Below, piece by piece: positions 38,343-50,700 of a stretch of DNA of 64,000 bases. The translations under genes were made by a program, and so were the position numbers. Under the pieces are notes generated by a model that saw only the letters and a list, made by a program, of their open reading frames with translations, was not told the DNA's origin and made no database searches. The stretch is taken from positions 3,039,992-3,103,991 of the forward strand of contig OZ022261.1 of the NCBI GenBank assembly GCA_963978905.1. The letters run 5' to 3'. This DNA is from Trichostrongylus colubriformis. Its lineage: Eukaryota; Nematoda; Chromadorea; Rhabditida; Trichostrongylidae. How positions within the stretch are numbered: position 1 is the stretch's first letter; every line of letters begins with the position of its first letter.

Positions 38343-39249
38343 TCAGTACCCCAAATAACCCTGGAACAAGGTTTCAGCGATTTTGGTGAAAACAAACTGC
38401 TGCACCAACTTGATGCCAACGTCAAGAACGAATATCATATTCTGATCAGCATCCTTAATTACAACTGTAGGCGAAGTTTCAGAAAGAATTATTTTTTTAA
38501 CCTTAACTAGTAGACCTTTTTTAACGTGTTTCTTAACTGGTGTCTGGGATAGATAGTTGAATAATGCCGACATTAAAAAAGAAGATCAGAGGAGCAAAAC
38601 TACTACCGTTTTTCCTTTTGAGGAGATAAGCCAGATAATGCCGAATGAGTTGCTACGGCAGTCTCTCTCGAAACGGAACCCTAAAAACAAACAATAAACC
38701 ATTCACTTTATTCAAGACAGTGAGAAATGGCTCTCCATGCTATCAATGTTAAAACGGGTACTAAATATTGTAAACCAATCGACTTTATCGTCCCATAATT
38801 AGAAGCAATTCACGAACCTGTATAAGTGGCGGATGGGAATGTTTATTAGGTGCTTGTAGCAAAGGTTTCACATGCTTGATCTGGGCAGTGAGCTCGCGAG
38901 AAATCAGAGCAGGACCAGCAGCTAAAAGAAATTAATTCGCAGGGTTGCGTAAAACTCCTACCACTGATCTGAAGTTGAAACTGAAACAGTACCGAATACT
39001 GCCTCTGGAGAGTTCAAAGAAGATCGAGGTTCTTCCATGGTGAGAAGGTCAGACGTGGTTGCATAAGATGTAGATGTGTTTGCATGGACGTTCCACAGGA
39101 ACCTTCAAAAAATAACTCACTATTTTAGTATCAATCCAGACAGATGAACAAAAAGATTACCGATGAGAAAAAGTAGTGTTTGACATCTTTCAGATAATAG
39201 ATCCAGTCGAATAGACTGCAACCCATTTAATACGAGCAGGTGGATATCG
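38343..39249 (-). CDS. Unrecognised gene, five putative exons, frames do not fully join
   Basis: Five open blocks with splice-like borders lie upstream of the carrier gene on the same strand: 39161-39249, 38993-39102, 38818-38921, 38607-38680 and 38543-38343, the last ending in TGA. They read, for example, IHLLVLNGLQSIRLDLLSE, then EEPRSSLNSPEAVF, then ISRELTAQIKHVKPLL, then VSRETAVATHSALS, then a lysine-rich block with VKKGLLVKVKK. Blocks 2 to 3 and 3 to 4 join in frame. Blocks 1 to 2 and 4 to 5 are off by one or two bases, so an indel, a missed exon or decay is possible. An open frame at 39250-39546 (GLGYKAVAGQFRKKYERG) may hold further upstream exons. I do not recognise a domain. The stop lies about 520 bp before the carrier's start codon. 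Confidence 0.35.
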
Positions 39250-39546
39250 CTATAAGTGATCCAACGCCTGATCTAAAGCGTCACAAACCGTTAGGCTGAG
39301 TAATACAACCCGCGTAGACAAGATAGTTTCTTTCGTTAAACATGCGGCAAACAGGTAAATGATGGTCGCAGCCCGGGAATTACATTCACTTTGACCAGTA
39401 CCCTTCGAAGGAAGCTTGACACCTCTTTCGTATTTTTTTCGGAATTGTCCGGCTACTGCCTTATATCCTAAGCCAACAGCCCGTTTCGCGACCAGATATA
39501 ATGCAGTGTAGTAAAATGAAGGATGCGACGTTCGTGATCGAAGCAC
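39250..39546 (-). other. Unrecognised 98-codon open frame upstream of the unknown gene
   Basis: The frame reads YTALYLVAKRAVGLGYKAVA, then FRKKYERGVKLPSKGTGQ, and stops at 39250, immediately beside the first putative exon of the 38343-39249 gene. It has no repeats and a coding-like composition. It could contain one or two further exons of that gene; a GTTTGT donor-like site lies about 44 bp before the next acceptor. No family is recognised. Confidence 0.25.
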
Positions 39547-40089
39547 TGAATAGCCTCACACTGAAATTTGGGAAAAAAATCCTGAAACAAACTGTGGCGC
39601 GAAACGATGCCGGTGCCAAAATCAATGTTATACCTGTGTTCAGACATCAATCATCGTTACAAACGACGTCGCGAAAGTCACAGAATTCTCCCACCCAGAG
39701 TGAATGAAAGGAATTATTGCAATCTGCTTGTAATAGCGAAGAACAGCCTGCTCATAAAACTTAGGTCGGTTTCGAAACGTAACTTATTTGCCATTCAGTT
39801 GTTATGAAAACCGATTCATACGATTTCCAGTGTTCACTACAAGTTAAAGGAATAGCCTAGTACAACTTTTTAAACACTCAAATTCCCGATTAAATCCCCT
39901 CTCATTTCACCACACAGGGAAATGGCAAGGAAACTCAAATCCCTAATAATCAGCGTAAGCTAGCATAAAATTTAAAAGACGTTATGAATCATTAGCGATA
40001 GAATGATATCAACTCCCAACAGCTCTCGCCTGTGTAATTACGTACCGTGAGCCGTTACCGTGTCGCATGCTAAAGGCCGTAATCTCGAC

Positions 40090-40210
40090 GTCAATTAAAA
40101 TGTTTTTGCCTAAGCGTAGAAAGGGAAGGAGCTTCGACATCGGTGAAAAGTTGCGTCTCCCCAAACAAGAACGAAAGTTTACGGTCAGAAACATTTTAAT
40201 TGACGTCAGG
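40090..40210. repeat. Short foldback with 19-bp arms
   Basis: gacgtcaattaaaatgttt at 40090-40108 is inverted near 40190-40208. The interior (gaaagggaaggagcttcgac, then tcggtgaaaagttgcgtctc) recurs at 61210-61250, linking it to the repeats at 55760-55920 and 61070-61250. Confidence 0.6.
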
Positions 40211-41437
40211 CTTACTGTGGGAGCTTCTGTCCCTCTGGCACACCACTGAATATTGTGGCACGTAACAAGCAAACTACAAGCACTTCAATCGTCTATATGT
40301 AGGGTGTGACCTCATTCCAGTCTTGTAGGCGTGCACAGATTCCTAGCCCGATTTGATCAGCAGTTTTCCATGGACGCTAATTGTAAAAACGACCGATAAA
40401 TAAACATACTACACCTTTCTTATACTACACATAAAGCTGCTGACGAAAATTGCAACCAACAGCCACAGAGCGACAGATGCAGCGAAAAATCGATTTGAGT
40501 TTGCTGATTGCGTTCGTGATCACGAAGGAATGTGCGAGGGCGTTTAACTTTTTCAATCTTCGGAAAGGTTAAAGATGTTGAGTGTTGATTTGTTGTTTCT
40601 GCTGCTTCATTCCTTTCATTACAGTAAAAGGAGAGCGACGCTCATCACCTTCGCCTACTAAACAGTGAGCTATTAACATCGATGGATGCCACCATGTGGG
40701 GCTCGGTTCAAGATGTACAGGACGCACATGGACTGTGTGGGACTGTGGGCGGGGCGTGCACTGAAATGTTAGGTGCTCAGGCGGAAAATTTTTTTATTTC
40801 GCTGCAAAAGAGCCTGGACGTTGAGAAAAGGTGGGTGAGGTGAGCTGAGTGTGCTTGCAGTAGTGAAAGGAGACTCGCTCCAACGGGCGGGGTGTGCTTC
40901 GAGTAGGCGGTGCTTACTACAAACGTTCATAAGTCTGCTTCAGAGCAGCAGCCCAGAGACCGATGAAATAGGTGGTAAGTAACCTATGTTGAACACATCT
41001 GAAGTGAATGGAAACCACAATAGCTGAGTGTTCAATCGAGACTGTGCTTACTACAGAAATTGAAATTCCATTTTAAAACGTCCAGAGATCCGCTGAAAAG
41101 CTGGATTTCGGGGCTGCAGCTAAAGCAACAAAAATAATGTCCACGGTAAGCGAAAGCTTCGCTGACATTGACTGAAGATACTGGTTTTGTGCAGGAGGCT
41201 GGGAACGACTCACGGACCGTAACATTGAACAGATACGGTCACCGAGTTTGAAATCCGATAGCATCATGTGCCACATCGATCGATTGTGATTCGAAACATC
41301 GATTTTTACGTGCTGGAAGCGGCTCATGGATTACAACACTCAATGAGTGCTCTCATAGAAATCGCAATACCAAGCATCATAAGCCAGCTATCAGTTTCAA
41401 TCGTAAATATCGGTTTATGCACGGAGAAGCGCTCAAT

Positions 41438-41842
41438 TTCAAAACACCGAAAGGATAAGGAGAAAGTGAGAACTGGGAATACATTTTCCGAAAACAAAAC
41501 TTCCACTTCAGAAGAGGTGATGTGTAGCGAAACTCGCACTGAAAGATGCGGCTTGGGGCCTTACCAGATCCCGCAGTACGGAGTGTCCTTCTACAGTTCA
41601 TCAGCCGGGCGGGTTGCCACCGAGGACATCGCCCACGGCCGGCTGGTTAAGACTATCGCCGCTCTGCAGTCTACCCTTGGCTAGTGACACAGAGGGGCGC
41701 GAAAGAGAAAGGGAGTTCTTGTTCCTAGTTCTCGGTTTTTTTTGCCATTTTATTTCGTTTTTTCTCTGCCGTTACGCTGCTGAGCACCTCTAATCTCACA
41801 TTCCAAAATCTGCCAGATTCACCCCCTCCGGTGTCTTTGATG
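41438..41842. repeat. aaaggcaccgg-family element, copy 7
   Basis: Ends ttcaaaacaccg and ccggtgtctttga. The interior matches copies 4 and 5 (acttcagaagaggtgatgtg; cgctgctgagcacctctaat). Its right half is included in the tandem duplication with 42421-43002. Confidence 0.72.
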
Positions 41843-43002
41843 GTTTACACCACTGGTGGGCCAATTCGCAGAAGCGGACATTTCATAGAACATTTAGCCT
41901 CTTCATCGGTACCTTGTGACGTGCTTTTGTGATAAATGCCGCGAATGGGACATCAGTGAAAAGTATAATGACGCAAGCTACAGCTTCATAGGATTACGCG
42001 CTGTCGTCACTAACCTACATCGTTGAGTAACTGCTGTTCAGACTGATTACGCAGAGCCTGCTAACACCAGCGTAGCCCATGAACGATGTAAATTGAGGAG
42101 CTCAACTTAATCAAAATAACATCTAACATTGTAAAATTGTGCAAGTAGGACAAAACCCTAGAACAGTGACATTGTTCAGCAAAATAATACTATAATGAGA
42201 TATACGCATACCTAAATCATTTTTGAAGAAAATTCTAAAAACGGGTGTACCTGAGCATTCATAGAACTGTAAGGTATGTGACACTGCCAACGAGAGTTTT
42301 GTAAAAATGAGCACAGTATAATCTTCCTGTATCAAGGGCAAGAAGAGATTCAGCGGTCAATTTCAAGGGCTGCACTGGTATCTTCTAAAGTAACCAAAAC
42401 TTCCATTGATAAACATTGACGAGTTCTCATTTTTTTTGCCATTTTATTTCGTTTTTTCTTTGCTGTTACGCTGCACCCCTTTTGCATATTCTACAATCTG
42501 CCAAATTTCCCCCTTCCGGTGTCTTTAATGAACTGCACAACTGGTGGGCCAATTTGCAGAAGCGGACATTTTATAGAGCATTTATCCTGTCCATCGTACC
42601 TACTGACGTGCTTTTGTAACAGATTTCGCGCTGTCGTCACTAACCCTGATAATCACCAACGTAACCCATGCGCGATGTAAATTAAGGAGCTCAAATGGTT
42701 AATCAAAACAACATCAAAAAATTGAACGGCCTACATACCAGTGGTGCAATGAAGATTTAATCAGAAAATTTAAATTCAGTAAAAATTGTAAATTTTTCAA
42801 GTAGAACAAAATGTGGAACAGTGACATTTTTCAACAAAATAATGCTATATAATGAGACAAACGCTTCCCTAAATCACTTATGAAGAAAATCCGAAAAAAG
42901 GGGTCTACCTAAACATTCATTAGGTTATGAGGTATGTCTGATTGTCAACGAGAGTCTTGTAAGGAGGAGTACAGTACAAGCTCCCTGTAACAAGGGCAAG
43001 AA
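41722..43002. repeat. Tandem duplication, about 0.6 kb unit (41722-42355 and 42421-43002)
   Basis: Both units begin in ttttttttgccattttattt and run through ctggtgggccaat, agaagcggacattt, gacgtgcttttgt, gatgtaaatt, aggagctcaa, aacagtgacatt and end caagggcaagaaga. They differ by many substitutions and small indels, so the duplication is old. The unit includes the right half of an aaaggcaccgg-family element. Confidence 0.8.
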
Positions 43003-43435
43003 GAATTTTTATTTATGAATATTGACGACTATTGAAAGTATGACTATTGATCGATGACCTTGTCTGGAGAGTAGCTCATCGATCCGAAAATCACTAGGAG
43101 ATGGCCACGAAGATTCCTCACGAGACAAAAAACGGCTTTTACCGGACAAATGACCCCCCCCCCTTGGAAATTATTTATACAACATGCAAATGCGCTGCCC
43201 CGGTTGTAAAATCGCAGAGCCACTACGTAATGACTTCTAGACATGGTCAGGCATGGGTAGAGGAATCCACGGGAGAGGGTGAGGTGTAGAAAAGTGGGGC
43301 CATATTTCGAAATTTTCCTCGAGGAATCTTCGTCGATTACTAGAAAAAAGCAGGTCGTCAGCTGATAATCATACATCATACCTAGTAATAGGTAGCAATG
43401 ACTATGATTATCGATAGAAGACTTTATTTTCAGAG

Positions 43436-43865
43436 AGACGGCTTAAAGGAATCGTCGACGGAAAGATGATTTTTTATGTTACCCATATATTTATGTTGTA
43501 TCTGCCTAGTGCGAGCCGCACGCAAAACTTTACGCGAAAAAACGTGAATCCGGCTAAGATACAGCACCACAGACTTTTGGTCGGGTAGCCGGGGGTTCCA
43601 AGCGAGTGCCCACCCAGTCGTCCGCCGCGGTCGAAGACGCATTGTAAGGACAGAAAATTACGTAAACAGTTCTACTCTCCGTTCCCGACCGGGGCGAGGC
43701 TTTCTAGGAGGCCCCGCCCACACGGCCAAGAATTTAGGGGGTTGTATCTTAGCCGTATTCTCACCTTTTCGCCTGAAACTTTGCATGCGGCCTTTATTGG
43801 GCAAATACAACATAAATATAATAGTAACAAAAACCAATTTTTCCGTGGAGGATTCCTTTAAGTAT
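43436..43865. repeat. Foldback element, about 430 bp, cttaaaggaatc ends
   Basis: Left end cttaaaggaatcgtcgacgg and right end ccgtggaggattcctttaag are inverted. The arms contain tacccatatatttatgttg and its inverted counterpart caacataaatataa, around a GC-rich centre. A related half copy lies at 57820-58020. Confidence 0.68.
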
Positions 43866-44518
43866 AGAGTAGGCTCGGTAGCGTCGACCGCTGGAAAGAG
43901 GTGTCATATTTTGCACATTTCGTAATTTTCAAATTGTTTCCTCGACATCAGGCTTGACCCTGGCCATACTTCGTAGTGATCACATCAACGATGAACACTA
44001 GGCCTTTCATTCTTTATTCGTGATACCACTCCATTACAGCATGTAGGACGCAAAAAAATGCGATAAATACTTATTAAGTGCAGAAAACGCAGTTTCGTAA
44101 ACGTTTTTCCATCGAAATCATACGTAATACTGACTACACAATAATTAACACGTAATGAGATCTCCTTTCAGCTAGGAGAGACATGTTGAGAAGTCACAAC
44201 TGAGGCAGTCAAGCAAATCAGTGCATTGCTTCTCGATCACTGCTTACTGTTTCCACTTCATCATCCTAAACGTCACGTTATTCGTTTTGATATTTAAAAA
44301 AAACAATCAACTAACCTTGCTAAACTCTTGTTCCGTTTCAGTATTTTTCCTCGAGTGAGAGGTAAGTAACCAAGGTGGCATCATATTTGCGCGCATTTTC
44401 TGGCGCTCTTGAATTTGAGCTGGGACGCGATGGAATTTCTTCGTTGTGTTGAGATCCACCTTGACATCCGTCTCCTAATTGCGGCATAATTGATTACATT
44501 CATCCAGCAATTCATAAG

Positions 44519-44782
44519 GGGTGTGTGCACTTATGACGGGAAGTCGCTTCGCGGCGCCGCACTCGCTGAGCCATCAGCACGATTCGCCGAATCGATTGCC
44601 CTTGGGAGCCCGGCGGAGCGTGGCTGCGTCACCTCTGCACTTCCAGCCATGCCACCCTGCCTCTTCCACTCATGCCACACTGCCTCGATTGAAGGCTGCC
44701 ATGCCCTGCCACTGGCACTCGCACCCGCCGAGCCGCTCGCCGTGGGCGGCCACGCGATTTTCCGTCGTAAGTGCGCACACCC
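44519..44782. mobile_element. Mutator-type foldback element, 264 bp, just after the LRR stop codon
   Basis: Same family as 23504-23731: ends gggtgtgtgcacttatgac and inverted gggtgtgcgcacttacgac, with GC-rich foldback arms. Flanks attcataag (44510-44518) and agtcataag (44783-44791) are 9-bp direct repeats with one mismatch. The proximal flank begins 9 bp after the LRR gene's stop codon, so the element forms the start of its 3' untranslated region. Confidence 0.82.
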
Positions 44783-44799
44783 AGTCATAAGAAATAGAA

Positions 44800-47700
44800 T
44801 CATAAAGGCACCTCTTCGGTGCTGTCTTCATCGCTTTGTTCTTTTTCATCTTCTTCTGCTTCCTCATCGAAAATCTTTCGGGTTTTTTGTCGTGACTCTT
44901 TCGCATCCTAAAGGGCCTTTGATCATTTACTGCCTGTACCAATCTTCCAATAAGATTGTGTCCTTACCGTGGCCAAATATCTGGATCTTAGCACTGCAGT
45001 GGGTTGATGTCGTACCTTCGGTGTCCCAGCAGTGGGTCGATGCGATAATCTCCAGAAACGGTCCATATTCACCTGAATTGTCGCTCACAATACCTCATGT
45101 TGTAAACAGCAAAATGGGCCAGCGTGGAAATTACCGTTCTTTTTGTCGTTTTCGTGGTTTCGTATGTTGCACTCGTTGTTGATTCAGTAGTGGTTTCTTC
45201 TTCATTACGGTGTGCTTCAGTTGATGCTTCCTCATTTTCTTCTAAATCATTTCTTAATGGCTCGAGACGTACTTCGCAAGTAATGTAAGATGCACCTTCA
45301 TCCTCCTCCTCCTCCTCCTCTGTATCTTGCTCTTCTTCCTCGTCTTGCTTTTTAAATACTGTTGCAGGAGTTGTAGATGTTGTAAAAGCTTTTGTCGTCA
45401 CTGTGTTTCGCTTGCAGCATTGTAATGTGATCGGCGTAGCAACCGCCTAAAATTGAACTACACGCATGCATAGGACCTCTAGTTGGCTGATACATATGGG
45501 GGTGTGTGCCATGAGGGCAGAGAATTCTTGTGGGGGAGTGGTGGCCCGGCGTGCGAGCCAGAGGCGCCGTTGAAGTTGGGTCCTAAAGCGATTCCCGTGT
45601 CAAGTGAGGAGTAGAACACTGCAATCGCTTTAGCACATAACTACATTCAACGCTCCTAGCTCGCCATATAGCATCGCATGCGGAACACCGCGACACGAAC
45701 CATCTGTCCTAATGACACAGATGGTTAGGGTGTGTAGCCTTATGTCGAATTTTCGCGCGGCCACGACGGCTTTCCTAGCGTGCCTGCGTACATTGCGTAC
45801 ACTCCCTTTGAGGTTTTACGCTCGAATTGATTACTTGATTAAGATTGTTATCATGTAATGTTATTGTTTCTTTTACTTTTTATGTTACTATTTTGTCTAC
45901 TTAAAATACAAAAGTATTGTTTTCAGATAAAGATGAGATAAATAGCTTTGTTTTTTTTTTGAAGGACCTCCACGATGCCAGCCCCTTGCATCCCGAGCGG
46001 AATTCCAACAAACCGAGTGCGACGCCGCAAAGCGAAAAATCGACGTAAGGCTACACACCCAGATTGTTACGTAGCACTATTTCTACCTTTGTGCAAACTT
46101 TGTCGTCGTCCTCACGCCACTTAGTCTTGCAGATGTTGTTTGGTTCGGTTGTCAGATTGATTGCCTGATTACCATTCATAACATGGAAACCATCTTGTAA
46201 GCAGACCATTGGATTTTCTAAATGAAAGATGACATCAGAATCTCTTGTGCTGTGTGCAGCTATGTATTTGTAAGTTCTTGCCTTGAAGTCTCACTGTAAG
46301 ATGGTCCGAGCCTTGAATTGCTCCCTGTTGTAGAGATTGAATTCTGTTGCTAGCAAGGTCAACAGTATGTAGATTCGCCAAGTGATTGAAGGAAAGGGGC
46401 TAGAATTGTAATAAATGCATAAATGCGAAAATTCAAGCCGGTGATAGGGTCACTATACCAGCATCAACTTTTGCAGAATCGAAATCGACGCTTTGCCAAT
46501 AACGATTGTAGTAGTTGCCCAAATGTTTTTGGAGTTAGACCAATGGATATTCATGATGCTCCGAAACTATAGAATTCACTTATTTCCCCTCAAGTCGAAT
46601 TTGGAAAGACTATTAAACGAGCTTGTGCCATTAGAACAAAAGTTCGCTTGATGGCGTGCGGCTTACGACGCGATGCATGCGAGCTAGAGGACTGACGTAG
46701 TGGGATCCTGGAACGACAGCCGTGTCTAAGCCTTGTTTTAGGCATAGGATACGGCGATCGCTTCGGGATCCAGCTACATACGGCACTTCGAGCTCTCACT
46801 CGTAGCGTCGCTCGCCAAACGCGGTCACGCGAACTTTCACTGACAAACACCTCGGTGGACGATTGAGACGTCGTGAACCTTGCATATCACCTGTGGGCTT
46901 ATTCAACGTGTTATTTCTTCGAATATAAGCATGTGCGGAGGTCATGGGATGCTGACTATGCTGATATCTCAGTTGACCAAATTCGAGAACAAAACTCGTA
47001 AGTCTACGTTAGTGACGTATTGAGAGATCTTTTTGAATCCGATGGTACGAAATATTTCAAAATACAGTCTGAGAATCTGTCAGCTAAGAGAAAAGAAATG
47101 AATTTTACAATTCGGATTCATCATCAGCAGGGCTTTCCATTGGTCTACCTTTCAAAACCGTTGGACAACTGTTACAGGAAACAAGCGAGTTTGCAAAAAT
47201 AGAGGCAATATTAGAATGGATAAACGACGCATTTCTGACCTGAATTTCTTTGATATTATTGTTGGCGAGAGACAATTGTCGGAGGAAAAGTGCTCCCTGG
47301 AACGTTGCTGGAGTAATAGAACTGAGACAGTTGTTGGGCAGCCATAACAACAGTAGAGGAATACCAGCAAACGCTCCCGAAGCGATAGACTGAAATTACG
47401 CTCGATAAAATAAAATTTTTTATATCAGAACAAACTAGCATGATCCTATTTACGAATACAAAGTCGATCACTGGACGGAAAATGCGGGGCAAAAGTTGGG
47501 AAGCATTTGTAAGTTCAAATCACCGAAACATTATGGTAGCCCAGAACATCTAAACTGGGCCACCGCACCACGCAAATACGACCTTCGCGCGGCAAATGCT
47601 CTGACACTTCCAATGCAAAGTAGCAGTCGTGAGATACTGCGACTGACCGAAATGTGGTGTCCTGAACTCCGCCGACGGTACGATGTCCTACCAACGAGAG

Positions 47701-50700
47701 TCCCCATGTCTCCATTAACTTTATTCGCTCCCAAAAGAAAATGACATCATAGAAAAAATATGTTAGGTGAAGATTCCTCCGGGAAAAAGTGCTACGTGCT
47801 TCCAAAATAAAAATGCAAAAAATCTGTGGATCTGAGGAAGGACAAGTTTACAATGCAGCAGCACAAAATGCATGGTTTCGAAGAAATCCTCCATGTCTAG
47901 CTCCAGCGATTTTATGACATGACCACACTTATTACAACACTAATTCAGCGCATTGTGGAAGTTGCTCTTCACGAAGCCTTTCTCAAAGTTCAAATGTACA
48001 CTCGAAAAGACTATTCGGCAACATCCTCTGGAGCCGTTAAAAAGTTAGCTAATTTTTTGAAGATGTCTTCCCACTTTTCAAGATTTTATGAAGTTGCGCG
48101 CACATTTTGAGCTTCAACTTACGCAACTGTAAGAAAAAGTTGTACTTGCAGAATTTTCAGTCGTAAGTGTTGACTGTCGCCTAGCATGAGCTACTGGATC
48201 AACCATGTATCGAGCGCGTAATGAGCCTCTCCGTTTTTTTTTCAAAAAACGATATCCGACCGCATGATGTTATAAAATATAAGGTAGTGTGATGATATCG
48301 CCTGAGAAAATTCCCATTCTTCGTATCCATCAGTACCTACCCTTCTGCGCTCAGAATCGAACTCCCCACTGCGCCGAACCGAGGCAGCTCCGGAAAGAAT
48401 TTGCGAGCTCAGGAGGAGGCAGCGAAATATTCGACGTAAATGGAAGCGCTTTCCTGAGAGCAGCGACACCGGGGTGACGGTTGGGACACACGGTCAGTGA
48501 GGTCACTAGGTCGAGCGATGGTCACGCCCATCGCGAGCGGCGGACCTTGTTCAGCGAAATAACAGAAAACCGGCTGCGAAGTAATGGTCGTGTGGATCGA
48601 CGAAGGGAGTAGCCACAGCTTGGCAACTTGCCAGAGTACCCGGCTTTGAGACAACTCGGACCATCCGCGAAGCGCGGCCGCGCGGGGCGAGCCGACCTCA
48701 GGCCGAGGTCAAAATCCGTGTGTCCCAAGATACACCCGCGACACCGCATCGCTTGGCCCAATGACCTACAATGAAAGTTCAGACGCACATGCCGTCATTG
48801 ATACCAGAAAGTTGCTCACGCACCGACAGATTATGGTGGGTAATAATGGCCAAAATCTAACCAATTACCTTAGTCAGTTCTATTCACCAGGAAGAGTGGA
48901 TTGAAAAAGGTACCAAAATATCACACACCCTATAATCTACCGAACTGTATTTCAGCTTAACTGTAACATGTTTCGCATTCTCGTGGTTTGAGATGTTAAA
49001 TGTATCGTTAAGGGACCTCACGCTGAACCAGCGATTGTGAAACGATTTCTGAAAGGTCACTCTTTGAGGGGCAGCATATAACACGTTAAATAAGGAGTGG
49101 AGGGATGTGCACCCTTAAGTGAGAATTTCGCATCGGGCTGTGCGATGCGATGCGTGCAAGCAGGGGAGGGGGACGAGGCCGGGTCTCAAAGAGAGAGAGC
49201 ACGGTAATTACAAACAGCGTTTATAGCTCGCTCGCATAGCATCGCACGCCGCACGAAATCGCCATGTGATGAAAGGGCATACACGCGAATAAGGGATGCT
49301 AAATAGGTTTTTGGAATCGCTGGCACGACGACCACAAAACTACTGGAACTGATTGCTACGGCCGCGATCATACTTCGTGCCGGTAGGACGTGGCTGCGTT
49401 CACAGGCAATGAGACAAAACGACACGGTAGATTACAGAGACGACGCAGGCAACGAGACAGGGTGGCACAGGCGAGACGCAGAGAAACGCAGCCCGCTCTG
49501 CCGCCGGCACCGCAGAGTATGAACGCGACCTAATGTACATATCCCTCAAATGGACGCGTATTTAATCAAACGACGCATGTGTATAAAAGACTATGACAAT
49601 ATGCGACACTGATGGCATAATCCAATGCCGATCACGTGTGACGCCAGTGCACATTGATATTATTTACGTTTTTTTGCTGAGACCACGGAATTTAGAACTC
49701 CTATGCGGACTGACATGGAACACTGCCTTCTTCCCCGTTGGAACCTTTATCGAGGAAAGCTAGCAGTTACAGGTTTGTGGATTTTGAATGGCCTGCAACC
49801 AGCTAGTCGCAATCTTTCAGTATGTACTATACCTTGATGTTATTGCTCTCAAGATTGAGGTGTTGCAGACTTTCCATACCAGAGAAGGTATCATCACCAA
49901 TTTCAGTCAACTGGTTGAACGAAAGATCTAGCACCTGAAAACGAAGTTCCAAGATAGCTGTGATGGGAATTTGAAGTATTGTAAGCTTACTTGCGTTTGT
50001 TTCATCTGAGCCATGTTACCACCAGTAAGTGAACCAATATTATTGCCTGCCAGGTACACATATCTGAGATTCGGCGTATTCTGCAGAGCAGTGGGATGAA
50101 GTGTCGAAAGGTTGTTATTGCTGAGAGATAGCATTGCTAGCGAAGTTAGGTTAGTCAAATCTCCTTCGTCAAGTGCGTCGATCTGCAAAAATTAGCATTA
50201 GTTTGCGTTCTTATGTCTTCTAGCGAAGATCACCAATTCTTTGTAAGAATGATGACGCTCAAGTATGAGGTTGTAATTTAACACTTTTATTATTTGATAA
50301 CGGGCCCTTTGTTTTTGGCTGGATTTGCATGCGGTGTGCAGTAGGCGGCGTGATGCCTGCGAACCAGGATCGCCATGTGTAGGTGAGCCTTGAAACGTTC
50401 CATGTCCTTCGCCTAAAACAAGGCGCAGGACAGGGCAATCGCTTTGGGACCCAACTGCATACGGCGCATCTAGCTCACACGCAGCGCCGCGCGCCGCACT
50501 CTTTGTTGCATAATGCTGCCCTTCCATACCAACCCCTTGATAACAATCGATAACTCTTGTACAGGCATAATTAATAATGATGCATGTTACGCACAAATTT
50601 AGGAGAAGCAGTACAGTCACGATGTTTTTTGTCACATTTTGTCTGTACGGCGCCGCATAATTTCTCACTTCTTTCAATTTATGCATTCCCCTTTTGAATC

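Noticed and set aside
41268..41684. 138-codon plus-strand open frame
   Set aside because: Mostly inside a dispersed short element; similar peptide text arises from every copy of that repeat.
44490..45182. 230-codon plus-strand open frame
   Set aside because: It runs through the GC-rich hairpin element and then antisense through LRR exons 12 and 13, whose minus-strand splice structure is much better supported.
47105..47239. Read-through extension of LRR exon 8 to a stop at 47105
   Set aside because: A GTCAGA donor at 47239 and well-supported LRR exons further downstream (46399 onward) make splicing the better model; the read-through could be a minor isoform.
50198..50686. 162-codon minus-strand open frame
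   Set aside because: It covers a GC-rich foldback between two LRR exons and has no domain; the flanking exons splice around it.
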